Shown here one piece after another: positions 44,235 to 53,662 of a DNA stretch of 64,000 bases. Each line of letters starts with the position of its first letter. Positions within the stretch are counted from its first letter, which is position 1. The DNA is from Leifsonia shinshuensis (lineage in GTDB: Bacteria; Actinomycetota; Actinomycetes; Actinomycetales; Microbacteriaceae), in the NCBI RefSeq assembly GCF_013410375.1, contig NZ_JACCFL010000001.1, positions 4,278,001 to 4,342,000 of the forward strand, read 5' to 3'. A program made the translations under genes and the position numbers. The notes below the pieces were generated by a model, which was not told the DNA's origin, did not search any database, and saw only the letters and a program-made list of their open reading frames with translations.

Positions 44235-44810
44235 ATGAACAAGGACCTGGTCGACCGAGCGCGAACACTCGCGAGCGAGCGTTTGGCCGTTGCCATGCCC
44301 CAGCGTTGGGCGCACGTCCTTGGCGTTGCGAGAACCGCGTCCGATATTGCCCCAAGGCTTCTCGCACGAGACGCCGACGCGGTCGTTGCCGCGGCTTGGC
44401 TGCATGATGTTGGCTACGCACCGAGCATCGCAATGACGGGTTTTCATCCTGTGGATGGTGCGAGGTTCGCCAAGTCTGCTGGTATGCCCGATCTGGTTGT
44501 CTCGCTCATCGCGCACCATTCCGGAGCCAGTGCCGAAGCAATCGAGCGCGGGCTTACCGACGAGCTGGCGGAGTTCGATCGTCCACCCAGTGTCGTCCTT
44601 GACGTGGTGACATACGCGGACATGACCACGGCGCCCGATGGGGCACCAATCGACGCCGAGAGGCGCGTATCGGAAATCCTTTCTCGCTATTCGCGCGATG
44701 ATCCGGTGCATTCAGCGGTCTCGCGATCGTCTGACGAGCTGCTCGCCACGGTTGCTCGAATCGAGGAGCAGCTTAGATTGGCGCCCGCTCGGGCTGCTCA
44801 GCCGAGGTAG
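44235..44810 (+). CDS. HD-domain phosphohydrolase
   Basis: A 191-residue protein from ATG 44235. The HD motif is in AAWLHDVGYAPS, with an earlier His in RWAHVLGVAR and later LIAHHSGA and VVTYADMTTAP supplying the other metal ligands. Such domains cleave phosphate esters, often of nucleotides. TATATAT lies about 8 nt before the ATG with no ribosome site, so the mRNA may be leaderless. It is convergent with the NUDIX gene and overlaps it by 13 nt. HD, NUDIX and HTH genes here look like one module. Confidence 0.85.
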   Translation: MNKDLVDRARTLASERLAVAMPQRWAHVLGVARTASDIAPRLLARDADAVVAAAWLHDVGYAPSIAMTGFHPVDGARFAKSAGMPDLVVSLIAHHSGASAEAIERGLTDELAEFDRPPSVVLDVVTYADMTTAPDGAPIDAERRVSEILSRYSRDDPVHSAVSRSSDELLATVARIEEQLRLAPARAAQPR

Positions 44811-45268
44811 GGCGCATCACGTCGTTCGAGGTAGTGGTTGATCCGTAGCCTCATCGAAGGGTGCATCGGCAGACCGGCGATCTCCAGGGGTTCGACCCAC
44901 GAGATTTCCGTCGACTCGGAATCGAAGGCAAGCTCGCCACCGATCAGCTTTGTCGTGTAGCAGATCGAGAATTGCTGCCGGACTTCTCCGTCGTCGTATT
45001 TCATGACGTGATGGGGGTTTGTGTAGATACCGACGAGGCCGGTGAGTTCCACGTCGAGGCCAGTCTCTTCCTTGACTTCGCGCACAGCGCAGTCCTCGAT
45101 GCTTTCGCCGAGTTCCATGCCGCCGCCGGGCAATGCCCAGAGCCCGTTGTCTTTTCGATGCACGAGGGCAATGCGTCCTCGGTCGTCAAGTACGACTGCC
45201 GTGGTTGATGGGACGACGCTGTTCGCCTTCGGCGCCTCAGGGTCGTTGTAGTAGTCGATTCGCGCCAC
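44798..45268 (-). CDS. NUDIX hydrolase
   Basis: This 156-residue pyrophosphatase has the complete NUDIX box GGGMELGESIEDCAVREV...EETGL (G-x5-E-x7-REUxEExGU). GTG 45268 lies 4 nt after the HTH gene, so the two are co-transcribed. Substrate not predictable; nucleoside diphosphate derivatives are typical. Confidence 0.93.
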   Translation of the reverse strand: MARIDYYNDPEAPKANSVVPSTTAVVLDDRGRIALVHRKDNGLWALPGGGMELGESIEDCAVREVKEETGLDVELTGLVGIYTNPHHVMKYDDGEVRQQFSICYTTKLIGGELAFDSESTEISWVEPLEIAGLPMHPSMRLRINHYLERRDAPYLG

Positions 45269-45272
45269 TGCC

Positions 45273-46052
45273 TCAGCTTTCGATTGGGAACTCGGCCAGT
45301 CTTGCGCTGCTCCATACGGCGTCGAACGCGACTGCGTAGGTGTCCCACAGTTCGGGCTCAGCTTCTCTGGGTAGCTCGATCACGGGGTTCTCTCCGGCTG
45401 GGGAGCCGAAGATGTGGTGGTTGGCGTAGAGCATGTCGTCGATGAAGAACATCGAGGTGTAGAGCGGCGTGCCATGCGTGCGAATTTCAACGCCTTCGAC
45501 GCTACCCAGCGGCTCAAGGTGGACAAGGGTCATTCTGCAACGCGCAGCAAGTGCGTCGCCGATCCTCTCCTCCGCACCGCGCCGCAGGACACCCTCTGAA
45601 TCCGGTGCGCCTACTGCAAAACGAATCTTTGTGCCGCGCGCGGCCGCGTCTTTGATGATGCGGGTGAACCCGTGAAGCGCGTCCCAAAGGAAGGTGCCGC
45701 CGTAGACGCAGATGTCGATGCGCTCGGTGGCAGCCTCGAACATCTCGCGCCACAGATCGATTGGGACATGGGCCCGCGACGGGAACAATCGGACTTCGAT
45801 GGTCGCGTCGTGAATGGCGTGTCGAATGCCGAAACGCGGCCATAGATCCTCAGCCGTGACGCCAAGGGCCGCTGCCATCTCTTCGGCAATCCGAGTCTTG
45901 GGCGTGGTCTCGCCCCTGATCGCGCGTTGAACGGTGCGCTCGTCGCATCCCGCGCGAGAAGCGAGATCGCGGATGCTTATCCGCTGCTTATCCATCTGCT
46001 CGGCCAAGAGGCGTCCAGTTCCGACGCCAGCCGCTCTTTGAATCACGGTCAT
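45273..46052 (-). CDS. XRE-type HTH protein with DUF5919/PLD-like C-terminal domain
   Basis: 259 residues from ATG 46052 (GGGGAG 4 nt upstream). Helix-turn-helix: ISIRDLASRAGCDERTVQRA, followed by an XRE-like tail (IAEEMAAALGVTAEDLWP). The second half (VEVRLFPSRAHVPIDLW, ERIDICVYGGTFLWD, GTKIRFAVGAPDSEGV, MFFIDDMLYANHHIFG) resembles the phospholipase-D-like DUF5919 sensor/effector domain of actinobacteria. It probably regulates the trio, or may sense a nucleotide signal. A frame opening at 46178 is longer but lacks a ribosome site. Confidence 0.78.
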   Translation of the reverse strand: MTVIQRAAGVGTGRLLAEQMDKQRISIRDLASRAGCDERTVQRAIRGETTPKTRIAEEMAAALGVTAEDLWPRFGIRHAIHDATIEVRLFPSRAHVPIDLWREMFEAATERIDICVYGGTFLWDALHGFTRIIKDAAARGTKIRFAVGAPDSEGVLRRGAEERIGDALAARCRMTLVHLEPLGSVEGVEIRTHGTPLYTSMFFIDDMLYANHHIFGSPAGENPVIELPREAEPELWDTYAVAFDAVWSSARLAEFPIES

Positions 46053-46260
46053 GAGGCTCCCCAAACCAGATCTTGCCTGCAACCTCTGACACATTCTGAC
46101 ACTCGTCTGGCCTTCCACTGTCAGATTCGGCCGTGTGCACTCATTGTTGTGCCCGCCGACCGGCGCTGTCACCTGCAACGAGACAGAGGAATTAAGACAT
46201 GCGTCTGAGCAGCATCCACCAAGCGCAATTCCCCGCGTTCAGCTCCGGTAACCGGGAGTG
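46053..46260. other. Divergent intergenic region
   Basis: No gene. It must hold promoters for the HTH/NUDIX pair and for the small gene at 46261. The related segments CTGACACTCGTC and CTGTCAGATTCG near 46100-46130 may form a weak operator. Confidence 0.3.
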
Positions 46261-46617
46261 ATGATGCGCAGCACGAGAGAGATCGGCATCGAGCTGTTCG
46301 ACGGGATGCATCACTTGAGTGTGACAGTTACCGGGAGGCCTATCCCGGGACACGAGCTATGCGACATCCTTACGAATCTCGAGGCTGCCGGCGGCTACAA
46401 CTTCGGTGAGGTGCTGAGCCGATTGGCGAGAGGATTCGAGCGATCGCTCGGTGAAGACGAGACCTCCCCCATATCCGTTCGCGAACGACTCGTTGCCGCC
46501 CTGGTGCGAAGGGCCGCAGAGCAAGCGCAACAGATCGCACTGTGCCTGGAGGCCGCGTGTTGCGAGTTGGAAGCGATGGCAACCCCGGAGCTCCAGGACT
46601 CGAGTCACGTTCAGTGA
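46261..46617 (+). CDS. Hypothetical protein
   Basis: About 118 residues with GGGAG 2 nt before a GTG-ATG-ATG cluster. The predicted N-terminal strands (IGIELFDGMHHLSVTVTG) are followed by an all-helical C-terminus (RERLVAALVRRAAEQAQQIA). No family recognised. It lies upstream of the excisionase gene in the same direction, so it may be an accessory gene of the integrated element. Confidence 0.5.
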   Translation: MMRSTREIGIELFDGMHHLSVTVTGRPIPGHELCDILTNLEAAGGYNFGEVLSRLARGFERSLGEDETSPISVRERLVAALVRRAAEQAQQIALCLEAACCELEAMATPELQDSSHVQ

Positions 46618-46671
46618 CAGGTCGCCAACGACGTGAGCGCACAGGTCAAAGTAGGAGCAGATGGAGGGGAC

Positions 46672-46899
46672 ATGAACAAAGGAAGAGGTCCGGTTCGGGG
46701 CAACGCAAATACCGTTGCGCCATTACTTCTGACAGAAGCAGAGACGGCAGCGATACTCCGAATTGACCGGACCACGCTCGCGCGCCTGGTCGATCAAGGA
46801 ACTTGTCCGCTGAGCCCGGTGAACCTCACGCCACGGATACGTCGGTACCGCCTAGCTGACGTCGAGGAGCTGACGGGTTCCCATGTGGTGATGCCGTGA
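46672..46899 (+). CDS. Excisionase-like small HTH protein
   Basis: A 75-residue protein with GGAGGGG 3 nt before ATG 46672. The HTH LLLTEAETAAILRIDRTTLA followed by RRYRLADVEEL is a MerR/excisionase-type DNA-binding fold. Its stop overlaps the integrase start, the usual xis-int arrangement. It would bend attachment-site DNA and favour excision. Confidence 0.8.
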   Translation: MNKGRGPVRGNANTVAPLLLTEAETAAILRIDRTTLARLVDQGTCPLSPVNLTPRIRRYRLADVEELTGSHVVMP

Positions 46900-48023
46900 T
46901 GGCGATCGATAAGCGCCCTTCAGGCAAATATCGCGTGCGCGTCTTTCTGGACCACGTAGTGGTGGGAACTCGATCTTTCGAGCGAAAGGCGGACGCCCAA
47001 GCCTGGGAGAAGGAACAGTACCGCGTTCTCTCGCTGGGAGGGATTCCCTCCCCTTCCTTGTCACTGCTGCCTGTCGCCGGGCTGATAACTCGGTTTCTCA
47101 ACGCTCGGCAGACGCGCGTTTCTCCGCACACGTGGCGTACCGACTCGGACAACCTTCGCCACGTGCCTTCGACGTGGCTGCGTCGACCGGTATCCACGAT
47201 CACCGCATCCGACGTACACGACCTGCTAGCAGGTCTGCTGGCCGACGGATTCGCGCGTTCGACCGTTACTCGGATGAGAGTCACCCTCTCCGCTCTATTC
47301 GAGTACGCCGTCTCAGAACACTTCGCACCAGCAAACCCCGTCCGGGGTGCTCGCATGCCTGTGGTTGTCGGCCTCCCTTCGCGACCCAAAGCGGATACAT
47401 GGACGCCCGAAGAGATGTCCAGAACCATCGAGGCGCAGCGGGTAGTTAACCCTGCGATGGCCGAGGTTACTGAGTTTCTCGGGCTCAGCGGCCTGCGGTG
47501 GTCAGAACTGAGGGCGTTACGCGTTGAAGACGTGGCGCAGATTCCGATGCCGGCGTTGCATGTATGGCGCGCACAATCAGATGGCTACGCCGAAAAGACG
47601 CTGAAGAGCAACTCCGGCGAGGTACGGTCCCGAACGATTCCCCTGCGTCCGCGGGCCTTGGAGATCGTGGCCCCTCGAGTTGAAGGCGTTCCCCCCGAAG
47701 CACACCTGTTTCGTTCGAAAACGGGGAAGCAGTTGAGAGGAAACTTGTTCCGCCGTCAGGTGCAGTGGAATGAGACAACGTGCCGCGGGCTCACGATCCA
47801 CGCGCTACGGCACTTCGCAATTTCGTATTGGCTGCTTCGCGGCGTAGACGTCAAGACTGCCGCCGAGTGGTCAGGGCATAAGAACCCGACAGTGCTGCTG
47901 TCCACCTACGCTCATGTCCTCGGCATTGATGCCAACCGGGCAGCCCTCGCCCTTCTGGACACACCTGCTGTCCCAGCGCTGTCCTGGGGCACGGTTCCTG
48001 AAAGTTTGAAAGGCCTCGACTAG
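46899..48023 (+). CDS. Tyrosine recombinase (phage/ICE-type integrase)
   Basis: 374 residues. AP2-like arm-binding N-terminus (SGKYRVRVFLDHVVVGTRSF), SAM-like core-binding domain (about 60-150), and the catalytic domain with Arg200 (GLSGLRWSELR), His301/Arg304 (HALRHF), His327 (WSGHKNP) and Tyr337 (STYAHV). All catalytic residues are present. It ends 47 nt from the 3' end of tRNA-Ser, its likely attachment site. GTG 46896 is an alternative start. Confidence 0.93.
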   Translation: MAIDKRPSGKYRVRVFLDHVVVGTRSFERKADAQAWEKEQYRVLSLGGIPSPSLSLLPVAGLITRFLNARQTRVSPHTWRTDSDNLRHVPSTWLRRPVSTITASDVHDLLAGLLADGFARSTVTRMRVTLSALFEYAVSEHFAPANPVRGARMPVVVGLPSRPKADTWTPEEMSRTIEAQRVVNPAMAEVTEFLGLSGLRWSELRALRVEDVAQIPMPALHVWRAQSDGYAEKTLKSNSGEVRSRTIPLRPRALEIVAPRVEGVPPEAHLFRSKTGKQLRGNLFRRQVQWNETTCRGLTIHALRHFAISYWLLRGVDVKTAAEWSGHKNPTVLLSTYAHVLGIDANRAALALLDTPAVPALSWGTVPESLKGLD

Positions 48024-48070
48024 TGCGCTACAAAGCCTTAGAAACTGCCGCTCATCAGCACTTTTGTTGC

Positions 48071-48160
48071 GGAGACGGTGGGATTTGAACCCACGGTGCC
48101 CTGTAAAGGGCACTCCACCTTAGCAGGGTGGTGCACTAGGCCTGACTATGCGACGTCTCC
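48071..48160 (-). tRNA. tRNA-Ser (anticodon GCT)
   Basis: The 90-nt minus-strand sequence begins GGAGACGTCGCATAGTCAGG and has the long variable arm of tRNA-Ser (CCCTTTACAGGG). Anticodon stem-loop: CCACC-CTGCTAA-GGTGG, anticodon GCT. T arm GTGGGTTCAAATCCCAC. The 3' end lies beside the integrase gene, so it is the presumed attachment site. I did not find a second copy of its 3' end in the window. Confidence 0.95.
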
Positions 48161-48230
48161 TGAGCGTCCGCGGGCGGACGCACGACTGCCATCATAACGG
48201 ACGTTCCGGGCGGGGCCGGACACCGGGCTC

Positions 48231-48731
48231 TCAGGCGCCGGGGCCTCGGTCGCCGAGGATCGCAGCGACCAGCGTCAGGATCGGGATCAGCGTCGCGACC
48301 GTCGCCGCGGCCACGAGCAGCGTGACGGCGATCGTCGCCCAGATCGGCGCGGTTCCGCGGCCTCCCGCGATGCGGCGGACGATGACCGAGCGGCCGATCG
48401 AATAGACCGGGAGGGCGAGAAAGGACCACGCCCAGTGGAACGGCCGGTCGGCTCCGCGGCGCGCGAGTGCGCGCTGGTCCAGCCAGGAGAAGAGCACGCC
48501 GAGGCCGAACACCGCCAGGCCGACGCCCGCGGAGAGAAGGAGCGCCGGGGCGACGGCCGCGGCCGCGCTCTGCAGGGCCGGGAGCGGCGAGCCGCTGATG
48601 TCCACGATGTCGAACTGGTCCGGGCCGACCGGGAGCGTCTGCAGCAGCCCGAGCAGCGGTAGTAGCACCACAATCCAGATCCACGGGGTGGAGACGGGCG
48701 TTCCGGGGGCCAGCGGTCGACGGTCCACCAT
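48231..48731 (-). CDS. Small multi-pass membrane protein
   Basis: 166 residues with four predicted helices (IWIVVLLPLLGLLQTLPVG, AVAPALLLSAGVGLAVFGLG, FHWAWSFLALPVYSIG and IAVTLLVAAATVATLIPI). No named family recognised. Directly follows pntB on the same strand, so possibly same transcript. Confidence 0.65.
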   Translation of the reverse strand: MVDRRPLAPGTPVSTPWIWIVVLLPLLGLLQTLPVGPDQFDIVDISGSPLPALQSAAAAVAPALLLSAGVGLAVFGLGVLFSWLDQRALARRGADRPFHWAWSFLALPVYSIGRSVIVRRIAGGRGTAPIWATIAVTLLVAAATVATLIPILTLVAAILGDRGPGA

Positions 48732-50111
48732 TCAGAAGTACCCCACGATCTCATCGACGGCTTTGCGTGCGTCCCCGAACAGCATCCGCGCGTTCTCCCG
48801 ATAGAACAACGGGTTCGGCACGCCGGCGTAGCCCGCGGCCATCGAGCGCTTGAACACGATGACCTGGCGCGCCTCCCAGACCCGCAGCACCGGCATGCCT
48901 GCGATGGGGCTGCCGGGGTCCTCGGCGGCGGCCGGGTTCACGGTGTCGTTTGCGCCGATGACGAGCACCACGTCCGTGTCGGAGAGCTCGTCGTTGATCT
49001 CGTCCATCTCCAGGACGATGTCGTACGGGACGCGCGCCTCCGCGAGCAGGACGTTCATGTGGCCGGGGAGCCTGCCGGCGACCGGGTGGATGCCGAACCG
49101 GACGTCGACCCCGCGGTCGCGGAGCTTCTGGACGAGCTCGGCGACCGGGTACTGGGCCTGGGCGACGGCCATCCCGTAACCGGGCGTGATGACCACGGAG
49201 GTCGCGTTCTGCAGCATTTCCGCCGTCTGCTCGGCGGTGACCTCCTGGTACTCGCCCTGCTCCTCCGCTCCGGCCGCGGCCGGCGCCTCGATGCCGAAAC
49301 CACCGGCGATCACCGAGATGAACGAACGGTTCATCGCCTTGCACATGATGTAGGACAGGTAGGCGCCGGAGGAACCCACAAGGGCTCCGGTCACGATCAG
49401 CAGGTCGTTGTCGAGGAGGAAGCCGGAGGCCGCCGCAGCCCAGCCGGAGTAGCTGTTCAGCATGGAGACCACCACCGGCATGTCGCCGCCGCCGATCGAC
49501 GCGACGAGGTGGACGCCGAGGGCGAGGGCGATCAGGGTGACGACCGCCAGCAGCCACAGTTCGGGAGTGATCACGTACCAGACGGTCAGCGCCACGAACA
49601 CGACGAGGGCGCCGATGTTGAGGGCGTTCTTGCCGGGGAGCACGAGCGGGCGGGATGAGATCCGGGCGGAGAGCTTCAGGTAGGCGACGATCGAGCCGGT
49701 GAAGGTCACGGCTCCGATGAAGATGCCGATCACGACCTCGGCGCTGTGGACGCCGCCGAGGGCGCCCGGCTCGTCGGGATGCGACAGGTGTCCGGTCCAG
49801 CCGACGAGCACGGCGGCGAGGCCGACGAAGCTGTGCAGCAGGGCGATGAGCTGCGGCATCCCGGTCATCTGCACGACCCTCGCCCGCCACAGTCCGATGG
49901 CGGCGCCGACGGTCATCGCGACGATCAGCAGGATGATCGAGGACGTCGGCAGCAGCAGGAAGCCGATGGTCGCGGCGAGCGCGATCCCCATCCCGACCAT
50001 GCCGTAGACGACGCCGCCGCGGGCGGTCTCGTGCCGGGACAGGCCGGCGAGGCTCATGATGAAGAGGACGGCCGCGACGAGATAGGCGGCGTCCGCGATC
50101 GCGACGCTCAC
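48732..50111 (-). CDS. pntB: NAD(P) transhydrogenase beta subunit
   Basis: 459 residues. Eight or nine membrane helices are followed by the soluble NADP(H)-binding dIII domain ([54 protein letters not shown]). It couples hydride transfer from NADH to NADP+ to proton entry. GTG 50111 overlaps the pntA stop (GTGA). Confidence 0.95.
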   Translation of the reverse strand: MSVAIADAAYLVAAVLFIMSLAGLSRHETARGGVVYGMVGMGIALAATIGFLLLPTSSIILLIVAMTVGAAIGLWRARVVQMTGMPQLIALLHSFVGLAAVLVGWTGHLSHPDEPGALGGVHSAEVVIGIFIGAVTFTGSIVAYLKLSARISSRPLVLPGKNALNIGALVVFVALTVWYVITPELWLLAVVTLIALALGVHLVASIGGGDMPVVVSMLNSYSGWAAAASGFLLDNDLLIVTGALVGSSGAYLSYIMCKAMNRSFISVIAGGFGIEAPAAAGAEEQGEYQEVTAEQTAEMLQNATSVVITPGYGMAVAQAQYPVAELVQKLRDRGVDVRFGIHPVAGRLPGHMNVLLAEARVPYDIVLEMDEINDELSDTDVVLVIGANDTVNPAAAEDPGSPIAGMPVLRVWEARQVIVFKRSMAAGYAGVPNPLFYRENARMLFGDARKAVDEIVGYF

Positions 50112-51694
50112 CGTCCGGCCCCGTTCCGCCCGGATCCGCCGCGGGCCGGCCCGTCGCTGCGCGTGAACATCGCGAGCATCCGCCGCGTCACCGCGAACCC
50201 GCCGAAAACGTTGATGGAGGCGACCAGCACCGCGATCGCGGCGAGCGCCTGCACGGTCGCGTCGTGCGAGGTCAGCTGCACGATCGCGCCGACGACGATG
50301 ATGCCGGAGATGGCGTTGGTGACGCTCATCAGCGGCGTGTGCAGGGCGTGGTGGACGTTGCCGATCACGTAGAAGCCGATGACGGTCGCGAGCACCAGGA
50401 CCGTGAAGTGCTGCGGCAGCGGGGCCGGGGCGAGCGCGGTCAGCGCGAACAGGATGGCGAGTCCGACGGCGGTCAGCACGGCCTTCCGCGCGGGGGTGAG
50501 CCACGGCTCCTTCGGCGCGGGAGCGGCGATGGGCGTAGCCGCGGCGGCCGGCGGCGCCGCCGAGACCTGCACGGGCGGCGGCGGCCAGGTCGTCTCGCCG
50601 TCGCGCACGACGGTCACCGAGCGCTGCACGACGTCGTCGAAGTCGAGGACGAGCTTGCCGTCCTTGCCGGGCGTGAGCAGGGTGAGGAGGCTCACGAGGT
50701 TGTTGCCGTAGAGCTGCGAGGCCTGGGTGGGCAGCCGGGACGGGAGGTCGGTGTAGCCGAGGATGATCACCCCGCCGGGCGTCACCACCCGCTCCCCCGC
50801 GACCGACCCGGCGACGTTGCCGCCCTGGGCGGCGGCCATGTCGACGATGACCGATCCGGGGCGCATGCTCGCGACGTCCGCCTCGGTGAGGAGCTTCGGC
50901 GCCGGGCGGCCGGGGATGAGCGCGGTGGTGATGACGATATCGACGTCGCGCGCCTGCTCCGAGTAGATCTCGGCGGCCCTCCGGTCGTACGCCTCGCTGG
51001 TCGCCTTCGCGTAGCCGTCGGCGGACTGCATCCGGTCGTCGCCCGCGACCTCCACGGCGAGGTACTCGCCGCCGATCGACCGCACCTGGTCGGCGACCTC
51101 CGGCCGCGGATCGGTGGCGCGGACGATCGCCCCCACGCTCGACGCCGCTCCGATCGCGGCGAGGCCGGCGACGCCCGCGCCCGCGACGAGCACCTTCGCG
51201 GGCGGGACCTTGCCCGCCGCGGTGACCTGGCCGGTGAAGAAGCGGCCGAACTCGTGGGCGGCCTCCACCACGGCGCGGTAGCCGGAGATGTTGGCCATCG
51301 AGCTGAGCACGTCCATCGACTGCGCGCGGGAGATGCGCGGGACGGCGTCCAGCGCGAGCGCGGTGATGCCGCGCTGCGACAGCGCCGCGAGCAGGTCCGG
51401 CCGCAGTCCCGGGCTGAGGGTCGCGATGAGGGTGGCGCCGTCGGCGAGGAGCGCGATCTCGTCCTCGGTCGGCGGCGCGACCTTGAGCACGATGTCGGCG
51501 GCCCACGCGTCGGCGCGGGAGGCGATGGTCGCTCCCGCCGCTGCGAACGCCTCGTCCGTGAACGCGGCCCGCTCGCCCGCCCCGGACTCCACCCGGACGT
51601 CGTAGCCCAGGGAGACGAGCTTCTTCACGGAATTCGGGCTGGACGCGACACGGGCCTCGCCCGGCTGTTCAGCGACGATGCCGACTACCGACAC
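50108..51694 (-). CDS. pntA: NAD(P) transhydrogenase alpha subunit (full-length)
   Basis: 528 residues from GTG 51694 with GGGAGG 4 nt upstream. The NAD-binding dI domain ([40 protein letters not shown]) is followed by four C-terminal membrane helices (the PntAB part; [17 protein letters not shown]), so the alpha chain is undivided. The open frame continues upstream to 53122, but that extension is antisense to the MFS gene and Arg-rich, not real. Confidence 0.94.
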   Translation of the reverse strand: MSVVGIVAEQPGEARVASSPNSVKKLVSLGYDVRVESGAGERAAFTDEAFAAAGATIASRADAWAADIVLKVAPPTEDEIALLADGATLIATLSPGLRPDLLAALSQRGITALALDAVPRISRAQSMDVLSSMANISGYRAVVEAAHEFGRFFTGQVTAAGKVPPAKVLVAGAGVAGLAAIGAASSVGAIVRATDPRPEVADQVRSIGGEYLAVEVAGDDRMQSADGYAKATSEAYDRRAAEIYSEQARDVDIVITTALIPGRPAPKLLTEADVASMRPGSVIVDMAAAQGGNVAGSVAGERVVTPGGVIILGYTDLPSRLPTQASQLYGNNLVSLLTLLTPGKDGKLVLDFDDVVQRSVTVVRDGETTWPPPPVQVSAAPPAAAATPIAAPAPKEPWLTPARKAVLTAVGLAILFALTALAPAPLPQHFTVLVLATVIGFYVIGNVHHALHTPLMSVTNAISGIIVVGAIVQLTSHDATVQALAAIAVLVASINVFGGFAVTRRMLAMFTRSDGPARGGSGRNGAGR

Positions 51695-51855
51695 CTGGCC
51701 TCCCTCGGCTTTTGAGTGGACACTAGCAGGCCGGTCGCCCGGGAAGGGGTTGCGGACCCGACGCGCGCTCGATCTCCCTCCGAGGCCATCGGGACAGCGG
51801 GCGGACGCGTCCTCCTGCCGGGCCGCGTCGGGCGCGCGCCGTCGCCGCCGTCCGC

Positions 51856-53469
51856 TCAGCCTTCCGTCCGCAACCGACGCGTGGTCTCGGCCTCCAGCAG
51901 GTGCTCGACCTCCGGCTCGCCGTCGGCGAGGGCGCGGGCGCCGTCCAACAGCTCGCGGTCGTACTCGGTCATCCGCTCCTCGTGCTGGCTCAGGTGCTCG
52001 CTCCACGACCCCACCTGGAACGCCTCGACCAGGACGGCCGGATCCTCGCGGTCGGCGTAGAGCCGCCAGTCGCGCGCGCCGGTGCGGCGGCGGGACCGCC
52101 CGACGAAGCGCATCCGCGACTCGAACTCCGGCCGGCGCTCGGGCGGGACCGCGTAGCGGATCAGGACGAGCACCGGCCGGTCCGCGGTGTCGTCTGCGGT
52201 GTCGTCCGGGCTCTCGCCCTGCACCAGCGGGACGTCGGTCAGGGGCATCGTGACGATCGCCCTCCCCTTGTCGCGGGTGTCGATCGCCGGCCGGAGCGCG
52301 CCGACGATCCCGAGCACGACGAGCAGCACGCCGCAGCCGAGCAGCACGGGCACCACCCCGGCCCAGACCGCGAGCGCGCCGGTGGCGGCGGCGCCGACCG
52401 CGGTCGAGCCGAAGAGGACGAGCTGGTAGATCGAGAGGCCGCGGGTGCGCACCCAGACCGGGAGGAACGACTGGACCGTGCCGTTGATCGTGGCGATCAC
52501 GCCGATCCAGGCGAAGCCCGCGAGGACGAGCACCAGGAGCACCAGCCAGAGCGCCGAGAGCAGCGCGAGCGCGAGCGAGCACACCCCGAACAGCGCAGAC
52601 GACGCGGCCACGACCGTCCCGGTGCTGAAGCGCGCCCGCAGCGGCGGGAGCAGGAAGGCTCCGGCGATCGAGCCGACGCCGAGCGCCGCGAGCAGCAGCC
52701 CGTACCCTCCCGCATCCAGGTGCAGCCCGGAGCTCGCGAAAACCGGAAGCAGTGCCCACAGGCCGTTCGCCGGGAGCAGGAACAGCGCCAGCCGCAGGTA
52801 CAGCCCCCTGATCGCGCGCGCGTTGCGCACGTAGCGCAGGCCCGCGCGGGTGGCGTCGAGGAACCGCTCCGGCCTGCCGCGCTTCGGCGCGTAGCCGCGC
52901 CAGGCGATCAGGGCCACCAGGAAGACCAGGAACGACAGCGCGTTCGCGAGGAAGACGGCGGTCACGCCGAGCTGCGCCACGACGAGACCGGCGAGGGCCG
53001 GGCCGATCGCGCGGGCGACGTTCACGCCGACGGAGGACAGCACAGCCGCGTCCGCGATCATCGGCGACGGCACGACCTCCGGCACCACCGCCTGGTAGGC
53101 GGGCAGCTGGACGGCGGAGCACGCTCCGAGCAGGAAGGTCAGCGCGAGCAGCACCGCGGGGGTCGTCGCGCCGGCCCAGGTCAGGGCGGCGAGTCCGAGC
53201 ACGATCACGAACTGCGCCGCCTGCACGACGATCAGCAGGGTGCGCCGGTTGAAGAACTCCCCCAGCACGCCCGCCGGCAGCGCGAGCAGCAGGACGGGCG
53301 CCGCGGCGGCCGTCTGCACGAGCGCGACCACCGACGCGGGGCTACCGTGCTCCACCAGCAGCCACTGGGCGCCGACGGTCTGCATCCAGCTGCCGATGTT
53401 GCTGACCAGGCCCGCGATCCACAGCAGCCGGAAGACGCGGACCCCGAGCGGGGCGAGTGCCGAGGTCAT
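51856..53469 (-). CDS. MFS exporter with C-terminal antibiotic-biosynthesis-monooxygenase-like domain
   Basis: 537 residues from ATG 53469 (GGAGG 8 nt upstream). The first 400 residues are an MFS_3 (EntS-like) transporter with 10-12 helices (LLWIAGLVSNIGSWMQTVGA, RAIGPALAGLVVAQLGVTAV). After a linker, residues about 440-537 (RPVLVLIRYAVPPERRPEFE, DWRLYADREDPAVLVEAFQV) form an ABM-like dimeric alpha/beta domain. This fusion occurs in a group of actinobacterial and proteobacterial exporters. Substrate unknown. Confidence 0.85.
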   Translation of the reverse strand: MTSALAPLGVRVFRLLWIAGLVSNIGSWMQTVGAQWLLVEHGSPASVVALVQTAAAAPVLLLALPAGVLGEFFNRRTLLIVVQAAQFVIVLGLAALTWAGATTPAVLLALTFLLGACSAVQLPAYQAVVPEVVPSPMIADAAVLSSVGVNVARAIGPALAGLVVAQLGVTAVFLANALSFLVFLVALIAWRGYAPKRGRPERFLDATRAGLRYVRNARAIRGLYLRLALFLLPANGLWALLPVFASSGLHLDAGGYGLLLAALGVGSIAGAFLLPPLRARFSTGTVVAASSALFGVCSLALALLSALWLVLLVLVLAGFAWIGVIATINGTVQSFLPVWVRTRGLSIYQLVLFGSTAVGAAATGALAVWAGVVPVLLGCGVLLVVLGIVGALRPAIDTRDKGRAIVTMPLTDVPLVQGESPDDTADDTADRPVLVLIRYAVPPERRPEFESRMRFVGRSRRRTGARDWRLYADREDPAVLVEAFQVGSWSEHLSQHEERMTEYDRELLDGARALADGEPEVEHLLEAETTRRLRTEG

Positions 53470-53527
53470 GGCCGGGTCCTCCAAGCGACGACGTGGATGG
53501 AGGACCGGCCGGGCGACCCGCTCGCGT

Positions 53528-53622
53528 TCAGGCGATGAACGCCAGGATGTCCCTGTCGAGCTCCTCCTGATATGAACCGTAGATGCCGTGCGGCGGCCCG
53601 GGATAGATCTTGAGGGTGTCGT
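53528..53622 (-). pseudogene. C-terminal remnant of a chloroperoxidase-like alpha/beta hydrolase
   Basis: The minus strand reads LKIYPGPPHGIYGSYQEELD then RDILAFIA and a stop, the catalytic-His end of non-haem haloperoxidase-type hydrolases. The rest of the gene is missing. Confidence 0.65.
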
Positions 53623-53662
53623 CCTACACGAGCGTGATCGACTGCTCTGCGGCTCTGCGGGT

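Noticed and set aside
48732..51506. A 924-codon frame covering pntB and the complement region of pntA
   Set aside because: PntB similarity begins at GTG 50111. The earlier residues are an out-of-frame reading of pntA.
50108..53122. A 1004-codon open frame covering pntA and beyond
   Set aside because: Only the part after GTG 51694 is PntA. The upstream 470 codons are Arg/Pro-rich and antisense to the MFS gene, an effect of high GC.
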